A program made the position numbers and the translations under genes. Under the pieces are notes generated by a model that did no database searches, was not told the DNA's origin, and saw only the letters and a list, made by a program, of their open reading frames with translations. Shown here in pieces: positions 53,982 to 63,168 of a stretch of 64,000 nt of DNA (within the stretch, counting starts at the first letter, position 1; every line of letters starts with the position of its first letter). Source of the stretch: Paenibacillus assamensis DSM 18201 (GTDB lineage: Bacteria > Bacillota > Bacilli > Paenibacillales > Paenibacillaceae); NCBI RefSeq assembly GCF_000422445.1, contig NZ_AULU01000003.1:372001-436000 (forward strand), given 5' to 3'.

Positions 53982-55266
53982 ACACAATCTCCTCCTTCTT
54001 GAATCGATCATAGTAGTGTTCCACTTCAACTACCGTTTCTACATCTACTATGAGTTTGTTATTTCTATATAGATAAAACATTAACTGCAAGCATTCACGC
54101 TCGTTGTCAATGTCATCTATCTGAGAGTATTCGTATGCCCCGTCCATATAAAAATTGAGCGCTTGATTAATATCGTTTATTTGAGTATAGAAATCCCCTT
54201 GAAGTTTATAAAACCACGCTAACTCTCTTCTTCTAATTGGAGTTGCAAACGTCAAATCATTTATTTTATCTTCCAACGCCAAAAGAAGCTCTTCGACTTT
54301 CGAAGTCTTCTTATCTAAAAGTAAAAAAGAAATGTACTCATTTGCCACATGGGCAATAAAGCCTTCAGAGCAAGTCACAAGACAATCTTGAAACTGTAAT
54401 TCTGCAAGCTCCTTGTTTCCTTTTTTCGAATTGAGCAATGCTACATATAATTTATCGTTGTCGGAGGTTTGGGAGGAATTTTGTTTTTGACATTCAATCG
54501 AGTACTCTTCTGCTAAATCAAGATTACCAAGATATAAATGGGAGTCTCTCAACATTCCATACGCGTAAGATTTCTCTATGTTTCCATGGGAAGCGTCATC
54601 CTGTACGATCACATTGCAATGTTTGATAGTTTCATTATGAAGCTGCAAAGTAAAAGCGTGGACAGCGAGTTTATAGTACAATGTAAGTCGCTCTTTGGGA
54701 GGTAGGAATTCTACGTACTTCAAAACATATTCTCCTGATTCGTATGTCTGACGGAGCTTCGTGAAGTCATTTCTTTCAACAAGATACATTTGATAAAGTG
54801 ACCTTGTTAAGAAACGCATAATACCGTGACTACGTGAATAGTCGAGAATTGTTTTATATATTGCATGTTTAATCGAGGTGTTCTTGGCAAGTTCGGCAGT
54901 ATTGTAAATTTCCTCTACTGCATCATAACTATCAGAAGCTAGTTTAAGATAGGTTAATATTATCTTTCGGACGAGGTTTGTACTGTTATCATGTACGGTT
55001 ATGGATTCTTTGAATATTCCAAACATAGTGTCTGCATTTTTCTCAAGATCTATATAAATATTGATGTACTCATTGTAAGGTATCTTCAATACAGACGCAA
55101 TAGATTTAATCGTGCTGTATTCAGGTTTCTTACGCCTTCCATTCTCAATTTTAGATATCGCACCTTTAGATAATTTAGTCTCAATTGCTAAATCATGAAG
55201 GGTCAAACCTAATTTTAACCTGTGGTGTCTGATCATGTCTGCAAGTGAAAAAATTGAATCATTCAT
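53971..55266 (-). CDS. RRNPP-family HTH-TPR quorum-sensing receptor (AimR/AloR-like)
   Basis: 431 residues. Residues about 8-65 are an Xre-type helix-turn-helix (IRHHRLKLGLTLHDLAIETK, LSKGAISKIENGRRKKPEY). The rest, about 90-420, is a helical array in the style of TPR peptide-binding receptors (KLAVHAFTLQLHNETIKHC, YGMLRDSHLYLGNLDLAEEY, FYKLQGDFYTQINDINQALN). The length matches AimR and AloR proteins. The peptide gene overlaps its end. Its target promoters are unknown. It lies outside the groEL-bounded island and beside a Spo0E-like gene. Confidence 0.85.
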   Translation of the reverse strand: MNDSIFSLADMIRHHRLKLGLTLHDLAIETKLSKGAISKIENGRRKKPEYSTIKSIASVLKIPYNEYINIYIDLEKNADTMFGIFKESITVHDNSTNLVRKIILTYLKLASDSYDAVEEIYNTAELAKNTSIKHAIYKTILDYSRSHGIMRFLTRSLYQMYLVERNDFTKLRQTYESGEYVLKYVEFLPPKERLTLYYKLAVHAFTLQLHNETIKHCNVIVQDDASHGNIEKSYAYGMLRDSHLYLGNLDLAEEYSIECQKQNSSQTSDNDKLYVALLNSKKGNKELAELQFQDCLVTCSEGFIAHVANEYISFLLLDKKTSKVEELLLALEDKINDLTFATPIRRRELAWFYKLQGDFYTQINDINQALNFYMDGAYEYSQIDDIDNERECLQLMFYLYRNNKLIVDVETVVEVEHYYDRFKKEEIVCEK

Positions 55267-55652
55267 CTCACATTCACACCCTTATTTTAATAAAAATCAA
55301 CATCGAATTAACTTTGAGATCGTAATATGAATGTCTAAGGTGAGATTAAACACATGTCAGTTTCGAAGTGAATTACTTGGGGAGTTTTACAGAAACTTAT
55401 CCTACGAAAGATTATTTTAACATAATTTTACCAGCTGTCAATACAGATCAATTATAGTTTCATGTAAAAAAAAATAAATATAAGGAATTAGAAATGCAAG
55501 CGTTTAAACATTTCATCGTATTGCATTTCTAATTCAGTGGGCTTATATAAATTTTTAAAAATTACACTTTGATTGATAGTTCCACGCCCCATTGTCATAC
55601 TTTCAAACCTACAATCATCAAGAAATCTTAAAATACGAACTTTAACAATAAA
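55267..55652. other. Intergenic region with a perfect 15-bp hairpin
   Basis: AT-rich. GAATTAGAAATGCAA (55485-55499) pairs perfectly with TTGCATTTCTAATTC (55521-55535). On the minus strand an A/T-rich tract follows. It could be a terminator for leftward readthrough or a remnant of a mobile element. No gene seen; the receptor promoter must lie at the left end. Confidence 0.5.
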
Positions 55653-55685
55653 AAAAAGACCACTCCATAAAAAGTGATCTTTTTG
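55653..55685. terminator. Terminator-like hairpin beside the displaced groEL end
   Basis: AAAAAGACCACT pairs imperfectly with AGTGATCTTTTT. It resembles the groEL terminator at 63676-63716 and shares the following GTGACTGCTTC tract. Confidence 0.6.
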
Positions 55686-55777
55686 TAATTCAGAACAGTG
55701 ACTGCTTCATAAATTCCCGTTCCATTGGAACGAAAATTCACTGCTAGGCACATGACGCACAAGGCTTTTCAGCCTTA

Positions 55778-55934
55778 TTACATCATACCTCCCATATCAA
55801 GCATAGCTGGTTTGTTCTCTTCTGGCTTATCAGCGATTGCCGCTTCAGTAGTCAAGAACATAGCTGCAACGGAAGCAGCGTGTTGCAATGCAAATCGAGT
55901 TACTTTTGCAGGGCCTACGATACCTGTTTCAAGC
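55778..55934 (-). pseudogene. groEL': Displaced, degenerate copy of the groEL 3' end
   Basis: Reading leftward, 157 bases match the end of the real groEL at 63821: [20 protein letters not shown], then [20 protein letters not shown], ending DMGGMM and stop. Against the true copy there are several substitutions and an 18-base deletion in the GGM-repeat tail. Upstream of 55934 the similarity stops abruptly. It marks the left boundary of the island. Confidence 0.85.
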
Positions 55935-56130
55935 TTTCTGAGTATTTTCATCACAGTTATTAATAACAAATCTAGAGCAATGACTACTTCTCGCATTCAT
56001 GCTCACAGTTACATTGTAAAGTGGTGATTGCTTTACGTAAACAATCTCTTCAAACCTTACCTTAACTCACTAGTAACCCACTAATTCGGATCAAAAAAAC
56101 TCTCTATCATCGACTAGCTAAAGCCATCTA

Positions 56131-56178
56131 ATTCTACTTGCCCTCATTTTTTCTGTCCAACTAAGTGTAGCCGATCCA
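56131..56178. repeat. Solo IS end, left copy
   Basis: 48 bases ending TGTAGCCGATCCA match 63072-63119 at 45 of 48 positions in the same orientation. The right copy lies next to a dead IS3-type orfA, so this is probably an end of the same IS family. Confidence 0.75.
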
Positions 56179-56196
56179 AGATGCTTCCTTAAGTCA

Positions 56197-58173
56197 TTAG
56201 TTCATATCTGTAAGTTCATTTTGAGACAAGTCCACTAGACCATGTTTACCACTCAGAAAAGTATACTTAGTATACTTATCAACTTTTTCAGGTGGAGTAT
56301 TCTCCACCAAGATAATTTGATGATTATCACTTAACTCGATTAAAATTTCATATAATTCCTGATAAACCTCTGGATCATTTATTTTACTTTTCTCATCAAG
56401 TATAGATTTAACTTCTTCCTGAGTAACTGTTTTCTCTACATCTAATTTTTCTTCTTCCTGATCATTCTTTTTCAACGTTCCAAAATATTTACTGATAGAA
56501 TCCAATAATAAAAAACCAGGATGACCGAGAGCATAATTTTCCACTTTACTTATTAATATGGCTCCTAAGTATGACAATTGCATACATTCTAATAATCCGC
56601 CACTTTCATGTACATATACACTCGCACCTTCAAAATAAGGAATATGACTTTCGACATCTATATAAGTCGCGCCATCTGTATTATATTTCAATCTATACAT
56701 TATTTTTTTATATTCTTTATCAAGAAAACTAAAGACTTCTTCTTTGTACTCTTCATTAACCTGTAGATCATTAAGTTCATTTTTATAACGTAGAGCCGTA
56801 GCTTCTAATCCAATAATATGATTTTTTTTCTCATCAATTTTATGATGAATTCTCAGTCCCTCTTTAATCATTTCATGATCTTTAATAAGTCTATTTATCA
56901 TTACATTTATACTATCGATTTGAGAAAGGAAAGGGACATCAGTTTCTTTTGTGAATTCCACTATTGCTTCATTAAATAGATTTTGCTTTTTTGTTAGCCT
57001 CTTAATATGGATATCCATTTCTTCAATATTCTTCATTTCATGCTTCATCAAATTTGTTACAAGTACTATTTTATTTGTAATTTCTTTTTTTACGTTGCGC
57101 AACATTTTTTCTGAATTCTTACTTTCACCCTCTACCTCACTGGTAGTATTCACTACATTTGAGTTACAAAGAGGGCATTCAATTTGTTGTTCTGATATCA
57201 CTAGTTTATAATTCACTTCCAAAGTTGCATCTACTTCAGCCTGCTCAATGTTGTACTCTTCCAATAATAATTTTTTAGAATTAATAGATAGCTGTATTTG
57301 CTTCTTTTTACTTTGATAATCATAGATCTCATTTGTTATTAATTCTAGATCTTTTTTGAGCTTGATATACATCTCATTCTCATTATTACTGTTAGATTTA
57401 CTATTACTAATAATAGCTGTTTTAATTTTCTTTTGTTCATCAATACTTTCAATAAATTTATCTGACTTTGCTTGTAACCCAATTCGATCCTCAGCATCTT
57501 TATCTTTCAGATATGAGACCAGTCCTGATATATCTTTTTTTGTCTCTTCAATTTCATTCTCTGTTCTGACCAAACTATCACTTAATTCATTTTTATCAGC
57601 TTCAACTAAATTAAACATAAGTTTGAAAGCGTGAGGATTTTTATATCGTTTGAATGCATCAATATTCTGTAAGAAGTTATTAGTTCCCAACTCATGTTGG
57701 TGTATATACACATATCTAAATATGTCCCTGAAAGAAATACTCTCTATCTCTTTTTCATTACTATGTTTTTTATTTTTGATTAGTTTATACTCATTTATAT
57801 TTAGCTTTCTCATTAAAAACTTCATTGCCTCTTTAATCCCAAATACTCTAGGTGTATAAGTATCAAGCTCTTCGAATGCACAGAAATATATACTTATTTT
57901 AGTCTGATTTTCTTTGATTGGTCGCCTAAGAGTGATTACCTCATCATTGATTTTCATTTCAAGAAAGACCTCATCACAATGCGATGCTAATTCTTTTTGA
58001 ACTGACAAATCAATCTTTCCACTCTTTCCAAAACAATAATCTATTAAACTAAGTACTAGTGATTTTCCTGAGGTCTTTTCACCACTAATGATAGTAAGTC
58101 CCTCATTAAATTCTATTGTCCTTCTATACATCAGCCCTTGAATAATTAATTTTCTTATAAGTATACGACTCAC
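56197..58173 (-). CDS. ABC-type (RecN/SMC-like) ATPase of an ABC-three-component system
   Basis: 658 residues. The Walker A is GEKTSGKS at 31-38, following a typical GLTIISG strand. A long coiled-coil region (about 185-490) is interrupted by a zinc-hook-like CPLC at 333-336. The C-terminal half has a signature-like HESGGLLECMQLSYLGA near 525-540 and Walker B GFLLLD with Asp558 and no usual following Glu (DS instead of DE). QIILVEN follows. It overlaps the upstream wHTH gene by four bases. This is the form of ABC-3C ATPases, thought to detect invading DNA or replication trouble and trigger the effector. Low GC. Confidence 0.85.
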   Translation of the reverse strand: MSRILIRKLIIQGLMYRRTIEFNEGLTIISGEKTSGKSLVLSLIDYCFGKSGKIDLSVQKELASHCDEVFLEMKINDEVITLRRPIKENQTKISIYFCAFEELDTYTPRVFGIKEAMKFLMRKLNINEYKLIKNKKHSNEKEIESISFRDIFRYVYIHQHELGTNNFLQNIDAFKRYKNPHAFKLMFNLVEADKNELSDSLVRTENEIEETKKDISGLVSYLKDKDAEDRIGLQAKSDKFIESIDEQKKIKTAIISNSKSNSNNENEMYIKLKKDLELITNEIYDYQSKKKQIQLSINSKKLLLEEYNIEQAEVDATLEVNYKLVISEQQIECPLCNSNVVNTTSEVEGESKNSEKMLRNVKKEITNKIVLVTNLMKHEMKNIEEMDIHIKRLTKKQNLFNEAIVEFTKETDVPFLSQIDSINVMINRLIKDHEMIKEGLRIHHKIDEKKNHIIGLEATALRYKNELNDLQVNEEYKEEVFSFLDKEYKKIMYRLKYNTDGATYIDVESHIPYFEGASVYVHESGGLLECMQLSYLGAILISKVENYALGHPGFLLLDSISKYFGTLKKNDQEEEKLDVEKTVTQEEVKSILDEKSKINDPEVYQELYEILIELSDNHQIILVENTPPEKVDKYTKYTFLSGKHGLVDLSQNELTDMN

Positions 58174-58670
58174 TGTTGCACCCCCTTTATTACTTTCTGA
58201 TTACTAACTGTGAATTTAACACTATTAATAGCATCTATGTAGTTATTTTTAAGTACATCAAAAAATCCCGAATCAATTGCTTCATAAAACTCTTTTCCAG
58301 TTGGTTTTAATTCGACTTTCATAGAATCAATTTTATCAACAACTTGACCTCTAATTTCAATGAATTGAAGGTGTACCATTTTGAGAAGAATTTCATTAAG
58401 CTTAGTCTGAAAACGAAAATACATATTTGGAGAAGGGATTGAGCCTTTCATATTTCCTTCATTACTATTAAATAGTTGGATCAGATCAAAATTAATAAGA
58501 CTATAATAAAACATGATTTCTGACACTTTTCTTGGCTTATGATTCTTTGATGCAAAAGCATTCATTAAACATAGAATTTTCATTATGTCTAATTTCTCAT
58601 TATTAAATAAAAGTTCAATAGAGTGAGGAACTGACGTCATTTTATTTTTCTGTTTAGTCTGGTTTCTCAT
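58170..58670 (-). CDS. Middle component of the ABC-three-component system (winged-helix-like)
   Basis: 166 residues from ATG 58670, behind AAAGGAACG. It overlaps the SIR2 gene by 17 bases and the ATPase by four. The sequence is helical, IELLFNNEKLDIMKILCLMN at the start, then SEIMFYYSLINFDLIQLF, and a wing-like LQFIEIRGQVVDK and MKVELKPTGKEFY. Small proteins of this size and place are the so-called middle components that link ATPase and effector. Homology is inferred from context and fold impression. Confidence 0.7.
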   Translation of the reverse strand: MRNQTKQKNKMTSVPHSIELLFNNEKLDIMKILCLMNAFASKNHKPRKVSEIMFYYSLINFDLIQLFNSNEGNMKGSIPSPNMYFRFQTKLNEILLKMVHLQFIEIRGQVVDKIDSMKVELKPTGKEFYEAIDSGFFDVLKNNYIDAINSVKFTVSNQKVIKGVQQ

Positions 58671-59976
58671 CAAATCGTTCCTTTCCCCACCAAACATCCA
58701 TTTCTTCATCCTCAGCTAATAGGTGAATGAACCCTCTGTTTTCATTTTCATCAGACTTATTGTTTTCAAATAGTTTTTCATACCTTCCAAAATCAAATTT
58801 TTTCAAACTTTCATGAATTACTTTCACAAAGGCACTACTATCACCATGTTTCTCATATGCATCAATAAATAACACCTTATATTGGGTGAATACCTTACCT
58901 AATAACGCGTCTATAATTTCTAAAGACATGCCAGTCTTTTTCAAAGCACGAATATATTCTTCGGAAGCTACATAAAAAATTGAACTTAATTCAATAATAG
59001 ATTCATCAACATTTTCGAGTTTTAGTTTTTTATAAAACAGGTTTCCCTTCAAATTTTTTTTAAAATGGGCTAAACCTGCACCAAGAGCAACTGAGTTAAT
59101 CAAATCATCAGCTTTACTCTCCACCTCATGAATATTTTCTGAAGTATAGCCTGATAAATTTTCACTTAAATAATTTAAGATTCTTCTTATCTCAGCCACA
59201 TGTGAGGAACCACTTGTATCATACGGAATAGTAATTAGCCCGTATTCATCTCGTAGTTCTCTCACTCTATCTTGGGTAGGATTATTCAAAAGAATATAGT
59301 GCATCCCATTAAAATATTCTTTATAGTCTTTGATTAAATCACTCACAAATTTATCATCAAATGAAAAACCCATGAACAATAAATATTTACTACTTGTTAC
59401 CGCTTTTAGTAATTCACCATACTTCTCATTTTGATAAAGTGATTCGTAACTACTTCTGCTTAAGACTATAGAACCCGGATTAGATGTGTACCCGTGAAGA
59501 TGACAAATTCGTTTTTCATCAAACATGTCTTGAGTACTAAAATCCAATTCCTTTAGCAAAATTGGAACTGTATCACACTTTATATGTTCATAAAGGAGAT
59601 TTTCATAGTTAGTTGTCAGGTAAAGAGAAAAATTTTCTTTTGCCAAATCAGAATAATTGTGAAGGCTCACATCCTCCACTTGAATTCTTTTTTCTTTTAT
59701 CAATTTCACAATTGTTTTTTGAATATCTTGATCCGCTAAATTTGCATATTTTTTTAATTGATCAATTGCACCCCAGTAATCATAGTTCTCAAGGTGCCAA
59801 TCAACAGAACTCCTTAACAGTGATTCTATTTTTCCTTTTGCGTATGTGTCAGTAATATTCTTGATTAATTCAGTCCAAGTTGGAATTTTAAAAGGCGTGG
59901 ATAATCCTGCTCCTATAAAAGGAACTATTTTCTTTCCACGGTAGGCTTCTTTCAGTAGTTCTAAGTTACCATCCAT
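58654..59976 (-). CDS. SIR2-domain effector protein
   Basis: 440 residues from ATG 59976 behind GAGGGAATC. The SIR2_2-type NAD-binding domain spans about 1-275: FIGAGLS at 20-26, the TTNYE loop at 121-125 and the catalytic HLHG with His161, then LLFMGFSFDD. The C-terminal 165 residues are helical and unassigned. Related SIR2 domains in anti-phage systems (Thoeris, Defense-associated SIR2) destroy NAD+ to stop phage growth. The key residues are intact. It is first in a SIR2, middle component, ABC ATPase operon. Confidence 0.85.
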   Translation of the reverse strand: MDGNLELLKEAYRGKKIVPFIGAGLSTPFKIPTWTELIKNITDTYAKGKIESLLRSSVDWHLENYDYWGAIDQLKKYANLADQDIQKTIVKLIKEKRIQVEDVSLHNYSDLAKENFSLYLTTNYENLLYEHIKCDTVPILLKELDFSTQDMFDEKRICHLHGYTSNPGSIVLSRSSYESLYQNEKYGELLKAVTSSKYLLFMGFSFDDKFVSDLIKDYKEYFNGMHYILLNNPTQDRVRELRDEYGLITIPYDTSGSSHVAEIRRILNYLSENLSGYTSENIHEVESKADDLINSVALGAGLAHFKKNLKGNLFYKKLKLENVDESIIELSSIFYVASEEYIRALKKTGMSLEIIDALLGKVFTQYKVLFIDAYEKHGDSSAFVKVIHESLKKFDFGRYEKLFENNKSDENENRGFIHLLAEDEEMDVWWGKERFDEKPD

Positions 59977-60090
59977 TTTTGATTCCCTCATTCTACAATA
60001 TGATAAAATATTTACTTTCCTGTCGTTATCTGCTGTATTTCATTATATCTTTTCCAACAATTTACCACCATTATAAATCGTAATATTTAT

Positions 60091-60537
60091 TTACTTCATG
60101 AAAAAGAAACTATAGGCATGAATCGCTGCACTGTCGATCGCAACATGGCTGCCGTCGATGATGCCTTCTTCCTTACATTGCGCAACCAGATCGTCAAATA
60201 AACGTTTAGCCAGCCCTTTGTTGGTTAATTCAGCGAACACGCGGCTTAATGGAGCTTCACGGTCCAGCGGTAGCCCACATTGGTAACGAAAGCGAAGGTC
60301 GACATCCAAACGACGGTGCAAACCAGTAAAGGTATCGATATTCTCAAGCGGTGCAGCAAGTAACGCACTCAGAATCCCTTGCCTGCAATGACCGTCCGCA
60401 CCACGGGGTGAACGACTCCTCAATTCTTTGGCATAAGGTCGCAAATCCAGTGCACTGAAAAAGATAGGCAGTCGTTCCTTAGATTCAATTTTTTGAAGCT
60501 CCTCAAAGAAAAATAGACTTTCTTGGAGAATATACAT
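60091..60537 (-). pseudogene. Truncated IS4/IS5-type transposase
   Basis: 148 residues of the N-terminal part: FSALDLRPYAKELRSRSPRG, then LLAAPLENIDTFTGLHRRLD and DLVAQCKEEGIIDGSHVAID. It ends after SAAIHAY in a chance SFFFMK stop. The catalytic domain is missing. A small in-frame deletion is also likely at REAPLSRVF, from which several residues are normally present. ATG lies behind AGGGAG. It is a dead fragment lying between the two putative defence operons. Confidence 0.75.
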
Positions 60538-60852
60538 AGTGACTTCACTCCCTTGGATTTTCTCGTTTGGTCACTTGAAAACTTCTCCAAGTTGGGTGAA
60601 GTCCTTTTTTTGTGCTCAAAAACCTTTGTAAAGCAAGGACTAAGATTTATGCAAAATGCTCAATTATCAGTCTTCACAACACCAACTCCTCTACATTTTT
60701 GTCTAGATTATTCATTAATCTTTATACTACTTACATTAGGAATATATAAGTACTCATCCGTAACATCATAATTTCAAGCATCAATTCCTTTATTGTTTCA
60801 TAGACTCTGTCCAGCTAATCTACAACGTGCAACTTGAACTTTTCCAGGCACA
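60538..60852. other. Intergenic region with the IS end
   Basis: About 315 bases. An inverted stretch around 60570-60600 (ACTTCTCCAAGTTGGGTGAAGT) probably belongs to the end of the dead IS. Nothing else is recognised. Confidence 0.4.
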
Positions 60853-62067
60853 TTAAACCGCTTCCTCACTTCGTTCTATTTCAATATCGCCAGAAATGAA
60901 ATTATTATCTTCGAAATTTTTCTTAAAAGATTTGTTTACTTTCATTTTAATAGCTTCTAAGATATACTTTACTTCTTCGTTTAAATCATTATCTTTAAGT
61001 TCATCTATGGGGATATTCTCGTAAGCAATAAACGATTCAAGCTTTCTCAAATTTTCGAGCCATTTTTCCTCGTCAAATACTTCAGCATTATCTTCAAACT
61101 CTGAATATTCATCTTGAGTATCATTTTCATCAACTGTGTATTCAGTGATTTCAATCAATGAACTTTCATCAATTTTATTACAATACATTTGATATAACAT
61201 TGAAACAACCGTAACTCCTGATGCGATATATATCTCATATGGGCTGTTATGAGTTACGCTCTTTAAATCAATTTGGGTATTATCATTCCCCTCTTTTTTT
61301 ATAAAGTTTATTGCTAAAATCTCTACCGACTTTGTTTCTTCGTTGAAAATCCCAATTATTGGTCTATGAATATCATTGAACTTTCTATAAAACTTAAACA
61401 TGAGATTCTCAAACAATCTTTTATACCTTTTCATTTTTAATTTCCCATCAATATGCATATCTGAAAAAAATTGTTCGATTTGTTCAAACTCATTTTTTTC
61501 CACATTAAAAGAAGCATACTTTTGATTAACTTCTTTTATTTTCTCAAGTACCTTATTAAGTACCTCCGCTCTATCCTCATCTGATAATTCGATGGATCGA
61601 GCATTAAGATCATCCATGAAAGTACTAACATTTAACTCCTTATTGTTGGAGGAAAGAACATCAGTTATATATACATGTAATCTTTCCTTATACAGTTTAA
61701 TTCGAGACTTATTTAATAATGTGTAAGAGTAAGAAAATAATTCGAATAACAACGAAATCGCTGTTATGTCTTTATTAGGATATAGTGAGATAAAGTTCCC
61801 CAGATGATATGTAAACTTTGCTCCCCTCTGTGTTAACAAACAATTCTCATTCAGATTGGAGTAGCTACGATGTATATTAAATGACTTTTCAAACAACAAA
61901 ATATTTTCCGGCTTCACTCCAATCTCGAATCTGTTGCTTAGTTCTTTTAGTAACTCTTTTTTGTAATGTAGAGTAGTTATCTTTTCAATAAAATCTGTTA
62001 TTCTCCAAGGCTTTACGTACCCAACTTCCTCTTGCTTAAATTTGATATTGTACCTTTGATTATTCAT
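60853..62067 (-). CDS. Unknown cytosolic protein of a two-gene membrane system
   Basis: 404 residues from ATG 62067, ten bases behind GGGGGAG. Soluble, no signal or membrane segment. Residues 1-115 look like a helical, possibly winged-helix domain (KPWRITDFIEKITTLHYKKEL, RGAKFTYHLGNFISL). About 160-225 are coiled-coil-like and the C-terminus (about 305-404) is strongly acidic. No catalytic motif recognised. It overlaps the membrane-coiled-coil gene by eight bases, indicating co-translation. AT-rich, island-specific. Confidence 0.7.
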   Translation of the reverse strand: MNNQRYNIKFKQEEVGYVKPWRITDFIEKITTLHYKKELLKELSNRFEIGVKPENILLFEKSFNIHRSYSNLNENCLLTQRGAKFTYHLGNFISLYPNKDITAISLLFELFSYSYTLLNKSRIKLYKERLHVYITDVLSSNNKELNVSTFMDDLNARSIELSDEDRAEVLNKVLEKIKEVNQKYASFNVEKNEFEQIEQFFSDMHIDGKLKMKRYKRLFENLMFKFYRKFNDIHRPIIGIFNEETKSVEILAINFIKKEGNDNTQIDLKSVTHNSPYEIYIASGVTVVSMLYQMYCNKIDESSLIEITEYTVDENDTQDEYSEFEDNAEVFDEEKWLENLRKLESFIAYENIPIDELKDNDLNEEVKYILEAIKMKVNKSFKKNFEDNNFISGDIEIERSEEAV

Positions 62068-62641
62068 TTTCGTGTTTCTCCCCCTCATATTTTTTAATCA
62101 TTTCCCCCATAACGTTAGTTGTGTGATTAAGCTTTTCGATAAGCGACCGATTTTGTGCATGAAGTTCAATATATTTTTCTTTTAGTTCGATATATTTCTC
62201 ATCTTTATTGTTTATTTTATTTTTTAGGTTTGATATTTCGTCGTTCAAGTCTTTAATTTTATTCGCATCCGCTCGCGACCTATTTTCCGAATATTTTCTA
62301 CCCAAGACAATAGTTCCAATCGTCGCAGCTAAAGCAATTAGAAGAACTGCATTTGAATCAATTTTTAACATATGAAATTTAATGTCTTCGTACCAAGTAA
62401 AGCCTGAACCTATAATCGCCAATAAAAAATAAATTCCCCCAACAGTAATCATTAGAAAATTGATCGCTTTTGATATTGCTTTATACACATTTCTGTTTAT
62501 TGAGCCAGTGCAAATACCTGCTATTGTAAAGAAAAGAGCACTAACATTAAGACATGTAGCTGCATATTCATCTAAGAAGAAAATGTCAAGTTGCATTAAA
62601 ACTCCTAAACTTATAAGCAGAAATACAATTAGGTAGTACAC
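62060..62641 (-). CDS. Four-helix membrane protein with cytoplasmic coiled coil
   Basis: 193 residues, GTG 62641 behind AAAGGAGGAGG. Membrane helices lie at about 2-18, 28-48, 57-80 and 95-113. A cytoplasmic coiled coil runs from about 118 to 190 (ADANKIKDLNDEISNLKNKI, KYIELKEKYIELHAQNRSLI). The architecture suits a membrane-anchored effector or scaffold that recruits the second gene's product. No known family; the pair may be an undescribed defence or stress module. Confidence 0.7.
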   Translation of the reverse strand: MYYLIVFLLISLGVLMQLDIFFLDEYAATCLNVSALFFTIAGICTGSINRNVYKAISKAINFLMITVGGIYFLLAIIGSGFTWYEDIKFHMLKIDSNAVLLIALAATIGTIVLGRKYSENRSRADANKIKDLNDEISNLKNKINNKDEKYIELKEKYIELHAQNRSLIEKLNHTTNVMGEMIKKYEGEKHENE

Positions 62642-62880
62642 TGTCCTCCTCCTTTCACGTAATCATAGGGCAGAGCCTAGTTATCAAATATCACTAGTGC
62701 TAAATTACTATTTCGGCTCCTCTTAATATTAGCATATAATGGGTATGAATGATTATTTTCAAATAATCATTCATTAATTTGTAGCATAACACTTCGTGGA
62801 ACAACATTATTATTGCAGGGAAGAAAGAGAGTTTTATCATACATTCTAGATTGATTCCACCTTCTCTTTGTAATCAATTA
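62642..62880. other. Upstream region of the two-gene operon
   Basis: AT-rich, no gene. The promoter of the leftward two-gene operon should lie here. Confidence 0.4.
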
Positions 62881-63041
62881 TACAAAGTCACTCCCTTAAA
62901 CCACTGCTTAATCCAACGGTCCAAGGCAGATACGCTCAGCTCGCACTCATCTACAATAGTTGCTCTTGGCTTCCCATTCTCGAATAATTGAACCATCTAT
63001 CTCTTAAACTCAGAAGAAAACGTGCGTCTTTGTTTTGGCAT
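62881..63041 (-). pseudogene. IS3-type transposase orfA remnant with internal stop
   Basis: The frame reads MPKQRRTFSSEFKR, stop, then MVQLFENGKPRATIVDECEL, SVSALDRWIKQWFKG, a typical IS3/IS911 OrfA helix-turn-helix. CAG to TAG at codon 15 and loss of everything downstream show it is dead. Confidence 0.85.
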
Positions 63042-63071
63042 AGTAGATCCGCTCCTTGTCATATTGCTCTT

Positions 63072-63119
63072 ATTCTACTAACCCTTATTTTTTCTGTCCA
63101 ACTAAGTGTAGCCGATCCA
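63072..63119. repeat. IS end, right copy
   Basis: 48 bases, 45 identical to 56131-56178, just outside the orfA start as expected for the IS left end. The final 15 bases (AGTGTAGCCGATCCA) are tandemly repeated to 63133. Confidence 0.75.
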
Positions 63120-63168
63120 GTGTAGCCGATCCAATTGGGAGTTAATAAAAAACAAGAGGTGAGTACAT

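Noticed and set aside
55778-55996. A second groEL gene or other 72-residue protein
   Set aside because: Only the last 157 bases match GroEL. The start of the frame is unrelated sequence and there is no ribosome site, so it is a displaced fragment.
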